Source: Klebsormidium nitens
Taxonomy: Eukaryota; Streptophyta; Klebsormidiophyceae; Klebsormidiales; Klebsormidiaceae
Direction: 5' to 3'
DNA length: 64,000 nucleotides
Assembly: GCA_000708835.1 (NCBI GenBank)
Contig: DF237379.1
Coordinates: 1-64,000, forward strand
A model generated the notes under the pieces. The model worked only from the letters and a program-made list of their open reading frames with translations, was not told the DNA's origin and did no database searches. Position numbers and translations under genes: made by a program. Below are positions 61,092-64,000 of this stretch, one piece after another. Position 1 is the stretch's first letter. Each line of letters opens with the position of its first letter.

Positions 61092-61930
61092 GTCAACGCT
61101 TCACACTTCCGACTTTGCAAGCTGACTTTGGATACTACAAAGAAGTTTTCTCTCAGGTTGGCATAGGCCTTTCCACTCTCTACTGGGCTTAAGGAATTTC
61201 TGCAAAGTCCGAAAATCGCGAGTCGCTACTTGTCGAAGGGGTCTAATCCAAATCTGGGCACCCTTGGTTAATACACCTAAAAACGTCCTCTTTGATCAGC
61301 CCCTTTCAAATGCGCATAGCTCTTGGCCCGGCTTGCTCTTTCAGGCATTCTTGCTTCTCGATCACCTTTCTGATGGAGACAGCTGCAGTGCACAAATCTT
61401 CCGAAGCAACTGCCAGAGGACAGAGCGCGTTCTCGCCTTCTCTGCAAAGAAGCCACATTGAACTTGAAGACTGTTCAAATTCCAACATCCCCGCGCAAGC
61501 AAGTTCCTTTTCAACGGAAACTCGACACTAAACTTAGTTCCGAAGTCCCTGGCGGAGCAGCGGAGCAGCGGAGCAGGCGAGCACCTCTGTGCTAACAACA
61601 GATCTCCTCCTGACTGCAATTCTTTGTTCCGCTGAAACCAAACTTTGACCAAACGGAAACAGCTGGTGTCAAGCCACCTCTTCAAAAGGAAGGGCCCGAG
61701 GCTGAGCAACTCAGCAAGCTAGCGCATAGCCTTTAGCTGAGCAACCCAACGAGTACGGAACAAAAGAAGCAAACAACAAAAGCCTGCATGATGTGAAGGC
61801 GTTGTGAGACGCCTCCTGTTTCCCCTACCTTCAAAACTTACCAAATAGCCAGCAGCCAAATACAGGTACAACTTCTGATACAGCCCCGCTTGTCATCAGT
61901 TCTGACGTGGAGCATTAGCACGACAAGAAA
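61092..61930. other. Divergent intergenic region (MinE and next gene)
   Basis: Lies between start codons on opposite strands. A short direct repeat of cggagcag (three copies, 61553-61580) is the only structure that I notice. Confidence 0.4.
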
Positions 61931-64000
61931 ATGGCCACCACTAGTAGAAGGGACAACCCCCGGCGGCCGGGCCCAGGGGCCGGCAAGGGTCCCCAGGGTT
62001 TACCAAACCCGTTCAACCGGGGTTTTCAAAACCCTTTCAACCGGGGAAACAACGAGGGGGGAGGCAGGCTGCGAGCGAGCAGGAATGCCGTGAGGCAAGC
62101 GCTGCTCCGGGAAGGCAGGAGGAAAGGGGCGCTGGGGGCTGACGTGAGAGCAGTGGACGGCCAAGCGGACAGCGACTGGGGCGCCATGTTTGAGTTTGAC
62201 CCGGACCTTGTAGCTGCTTTTGACAAGAACATGAGAGTGAGTTCTCGTATGCAGACGAGTCTGTTGCGCAAGCGCTGTGCAAAGTGCAATGCCACACTGC
62301 TGGATACGGATGAATGGAAGTGCGGCGGCGCTGCTGGAGAACCGGTGGTGCTGTCCAACTTGGTGGTGTTGTTTTGCGGGAGCCCGGTTTGAGGAGCAAA
62401 ATTGTAGAGCTGGTCGCGCACTGGAGAATGAGTGCTTAGACACATGGTTTTCAATCTCGTTTTCTGCAAACAATCAGGTCTGGACGCTAGTTACCCGATG
62501 TGCTGTCAGCCTCAGTGGTGGGAGATGCATCATTGTTTCCTCCGCATCGCACAGTTTCTTCCCCTTGATTTTGGCCAGAACACAAAACCGTGTTTTGGGG
62601 ATGGGTTTTGGCAACCCGCACGCCCCATCATGGCCCCTTACAGACGGCGATTCCCTGTTTGTCCCATCGATTGGCAAGTAACTGTCGTACACATTGAATG
62701 TATGGGACTTTTCAAGTCTCTGCCGAGTGACCAGCGGATATTTCATTGTCCTACACGCGCTGGTGCTGTTTATTTTGGAAGTATCCTTGTTCATTCACTC
62801 TCCCAAGCCTTGTTTATTAGTTCCTCCAGCACATGATATATTAAAGCCTTTTGCCTCCATTTCAGTTCTTCAAGCACATGTTCAGCGTTGACAACGTCCT
62901 GGCACCTCTGCCTACCCCCCTCCGACGGAGCCTCTCTCGTAACTTCGGCCTTTTCACGAGGGTCTTCACTCAGTTCGTAGGTAAGTCCCACTACTTCGTA
63001 CACGTCTAAGAAGATGCATCTCAAGTTTTGAGTCTGTTATGCTTCAAAGCAGAGAGGGTGGAGAGCAGTAGCCTTTGCCCCGTTCCCTCAAGACAGTAGC
63101 TCCGGCAAGCGCCCACTACTTTACATCCAAGATTCTGAAGACAATGACTTTAATCTCGTATGTAAGACAGAGTGTACCGGTTTGATTTCTATTATGCACT
63201 GGTTCGCTTAGCTTGAGTCTCTGGCGGCATCAGCGCCGCCACAAAATTGTTTGCGGTGGCATTCTCATAACACACCCAGCGACCCTGATCAATCCCACCG
63301 AAAGTTGGATTCAAAAACGATGAGCAGGCCATCCAGTATCGGTACAGCGACCTGTTTATCGGATACCTAGTGGAACTCTCTGCTCGACACTCGACGGATT
63401 AGCTGTTAGCGAGGTTTATTCCATTATGAGAACTGGCTGCGGGAAGAGGATGACCGTTGTATCAGGTCTGGTCTTTCAGAAAGCTTTTACTGGGCTAGAA
63501 GGGACTTTGAATCTTCTGACGACCGAAATGCACCTTTGACTTGTTAGACTCAGCGTGGGGCTTTGCAAGAGGAAATCAGACGTTGCTATAAACTCTGCCA
63601 AACGCATTTGGTTCTGATGACGGTAGTTAGTGAGGACTCCGCATCACGATTGAAGCTTTGGAGAACTTGACTATGACCTTGACTGAAAGTCTCGGTGACA
63701 AATTTCTTTCATCCTCATTATCCTTTGGTGGTTGAGAGTGGTCTCGTCTGCTTTTCGCTAACACCTGAACCCGACCTCTACGTACTTTGGGCGTACTGAT
63801 TTGGAACTCTCCCGGGGTCTGCCCGCGTTCGTTTTATCTGGTCACGTCTGATGGCGACAACACCATGTTGAAATATAGTCATCGTTAGCCTGGTTATCAA
63901 GACCCGAGTCGTCTTGAGACTCAAAAAGCATCAGCAGGCTTACCAACGGGTCCGACTCGGTGCTTTCTCGGACAGGTTTGACGAGCACCCGTTCGAGTTT
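61931..64000 (+). CDS. 5' part of an unrecognised gene, cut by the window end
   Basis: Exon 1 is 61931-62236 (102 codons) from an ATG in strong context (aaaATGGCC). Its product is Arg/Gly/Pro-rich with an NPFNRG motif repeated (NPFNRGFQNPFNRG), then DWGAMFEFDPDLVAAFDKN. A GTGAGT donor follows. Exon 2, 62866-62980, continues in frame with FFKHMFSVDNVLAPLPTPLR and ends before GTAAGT in phase 1. No exon is certain in 63.0-63.95 kb; an acceptor at 63976 (ctcggacag) may open another exon coding FDEHPFEF, which would need one more exon to set the phase. The low-complexity basic N-terminus could be a transit peptide. I do not recognise the family. Confidence 0.55.

Noticed and set aside
1-64000. CRISPR arrays, bacterial operons or phage modules
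   Set aside because: None were seen; spliced genes and plastid-targeted proteins show that this is eukaryotic nuclear DNA.

Overview
This is nuclear DNA from a photosynthetic eukaryote, most likely a streptophyte (charophyte) green alga of the Klebsormidium type. That placement is inference. It rests on nucleus-encoded plastid proteins with transit peptides (an omega-6 desaturase of the FAD6 type and a plastid MinE), a cytosolic Hsp70 ending in EEVD, a plant-like family 16 glycoside hydrolase, and GC-rich genes cut by many short GT-AG introns. Most genes are broken into small exons, so I assembled them by matching splice sites and reading phase. Every junction listed keeps the frame.

Layout. 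1-5.8 kb: a tyrosine-recombinase (DIRS/Ngaro-type) retrotransposon on the minus strand, in the order gag, RT-RNase H, recombinase. 5.8-6.5 kb: short GACC-rich and telomere-like repeats. 6.85-16.4 kb: a large, decayed tandem array with units of about 1.4-2.1 kb and no convincing genes. 16.8-19.3 kb: a secreted GH16 enzyme gene in eight small exons (minus). 20.78-21.2 kb: a long inverted repeat around a run of N that may be an assembly artefact. 21.4 kb: a small single-exon gene. 23.8-33.9 kb: a nine-exon gene for a coiled-coil protein of about 1930 residues (minus), whose introns hold decayed copies of its own exons. 35.65-40.06 kb: a 2-oxoglutarate/Fe(II) oxygenase with a SWIM zinc finger spliced into it (plus). 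40.84-43.49 kb: a helix-hairpin-helix protein (minus). 44.3-50.9 kb: plastid omega-6 fatty-acid desaturase (plus). 52.6-57.0 kb: cytosolic Hsp70 (plus). 58.05-61.09 kb: plastid division factor MinE (minus). 61.9 kb to the end: the 5' part of an unrecognised gene (plus).

The genes look like an ordinary collection of housekeeping and organelle genes rather than an operon-like system. Two pairs are divergent (helix-hairpin-helix/FAD6 and MinE/last gene) and so share upstream regions. The most unusual biology is structural: a phase-0 two-exon cassette that inserts a SWIM finger into an oxygenase, repeated micro-duplication of exons in the coiled-coil gene, a stray exon copy of the helix-hairpin-helix gene 8 kb away, and the large degenerate array.
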